Source of the DNA: Lachnoclostridium sp. UBA3775
GTDB taxonomy: Bacteria; Bacillota; Clostridia; Lachnospirales; Lachnospiraceae
DNA: 13,919 bases
Reading direction: 5' to 3'
NCBI GenBank assembly: GCA_002369525.1
Contig: DFFN01000071.1
Coordinates: 1 to 13,919 of the forward strand
A program made the translations under genes and the position numbers. Position 1 is the first letter of the stretch. Each line of letters starts with the position of its first letter. Of the stretch, positions 13,294 through 13,919 are shown one piece after another. The notes beneath the pieces are model-generated. The model searched no databases. It worked only from the letters and a program-made list of their open reading frames with translations, and had not been told where the DNA came from.

Positions 13294-13919
13294 ATGAAGA
13301 CAGAGGTAATATTAGGTCTTTTGATTCCTTTTGTGGGGACAAGTCTCGGCGCTGCCTGCGTTTTCTTTATGAAAAAGGAGCTCGGAGAGAAGATGCAGAA
13401 GTCTCTTTCGGGCTTTGCAAGCGGGGTCATGGTCGCGGCTTCCGTATGGAGCCTTATCATTCCGGCCATGGAACAGTCGTCCGGCAAAGGAAAGTTAAGC
13501 TTTCTGCCGGCGGTCATCGGCTTTTGGCTCGGCATCCTTTTTCTTCTGCTTCTGGATACTGTCATTCCTCATCTTCACGTTGATTCCGATAAGGCAGAGG
13601 GCCCGAAGGCAGGTTTCAAGAAAACGACAATGATGGTCCTGGCGGTGACGCTTCATAATATACCCGAGGGTATGGCTGTGGGCGTCGTATATGCGGGCTA
13701 CATATCGGGCGACGGAGCAATATCCGCCGGCGGCGCGCTTGCGCTTGCGATCGGAATTGCCATTCAGAACTTCCCCGAGGGAGCAATCGTTTCAATGCCG
13801 CTTCTTGCTGAGGGAAAAAGCAAAAAGAAAGCTTTTAAAAACGGCATGCTGTCCGGCGCGGTCGAGCCGGCAGGTGCCCTGCTTACGATTCTTGCCGCAG
13901 GGCTTATAATTCCTGCCAT
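13294..13919 (+). CDS. ZIP family metal transporter, 5' part
   Basis: The first 208 codons of a membrane protein running off the right edge. It begins MKTEVILGLLIPFVGTSLGAACVFF and shows the two signature motifs of the ZIP family in successive helices, LHNIPEGMAVG (about 119-129) and IQNFPEGAIVS (about 153-163), which carry the metal-binding His, Asn and Glu residues. A short His-containing loop (VIPHLHVD) and a Lys-rich cytoplasmic loop (about 172-180) are visible. The pattern is that of ZupT/GufA-like zinc importers of bacteria; zinc or another divalent metal is the likely cargo. The ribosome site AGGAAAGG (13277-13284) precedes the ATG. It lies 28 bases after the DMT gene with no terminator between, so it probably belongs to the same run of genes. 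About a fifth of the usual length is missing. Confidence 0.9.
   Translation, partial: MKTEVILGLLIPFVGTSLGAACVFFMKKELGEKMQKSLSGFASGVMVAASVWSLIIPAMEQSSGKGKLSFLPAVIGFWLGILFLLLLDTVIPHLHVDSDKAEGPKAGFKKTTMMVLAVTLHNIPEGMAVGVVYAGYISGDGAISAGGALALAIGIAIQNFPEGAIVSMPLLAEGKSKKKAFKNGMLSGAVEPAGALLTILAAGLIIPA

Overview
The window looks like chromosomal sequence from an anaerobic, fibre-degrading member of the Clostridia, most likely a gut or rumen Lachnospiraceae relative. The clues are two GH5 cellulase-type enzymes (one with a type I dockerin-like tail), a GH113 mannanase-like enzyme, purine synthesis split between an archaeal-type PurO and a stand-alone AICAR transformylase, a DUF5662 gene, and strong AGGAGG-type ribosome sites. 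The genus is not certain. There is no rRNA, tRNA, CRISPR array, transposase or phage gene.

Left part (1-3409): the 3' end of a histidine-phosphatase (phosphoglycerate mutase-like) gene; a Bax inhibitor-1 family membrane protein closed by a strong terminator; then a two-gene purine unit, purO (IMP cyclohydrolase) and an AICAR transformylase. Together these two do the last two steps of IMP synthesis, which in most bacteria are done by the fused PurH. The 175-base gap after this unit holds a striking structure: a 9-bp outer stem enclosing three hairpins (18+5, 6 and 12 bp), which together form a four-way junction of about 124 nt.

Middle part (3410-7816): a probable three-gene unit of poorly understood function. 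It encodes an 828-aa envelope protein (N-terminal zinc ribbon, Pro/Glu-rich stalk, one membrane helix, about twelve GLUG-like repeats outside), a membrane-anchored ComEC-like metallo-beta-lactamase whose start overlaps the first gene, and a 336-aa coiled-coil protein. A textbook intrinsic terminator for the first gene lies inside the coding sequence of the second, so the second gene may be controlled by translation-dependent antitermination.

Right part (7817-13919): two convergent GH5 genes share a terminator region. One enzyme has no signal peptide (GH5_2-like); the other is a predicted lipoprotein with a C-terminal dockerin (GH5_4-like). The lipoprotein gene has a near-consensus promoter and is divergent from a rightward run of DUF5662, GH113-like, EamA/DMT transporter and ZIP metal transporter genes; the last is cut by the window end.

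No single obvious new defence or mobile system was found. The best candidates for something undescribed are the four-way-junction element at 3246-3369, the zinc-ribbon/GLUG plus metallo-beta-lactamase plus coiled-coil cassette with its embedded terminator, and the lipoprotein-dockerin cellulase.
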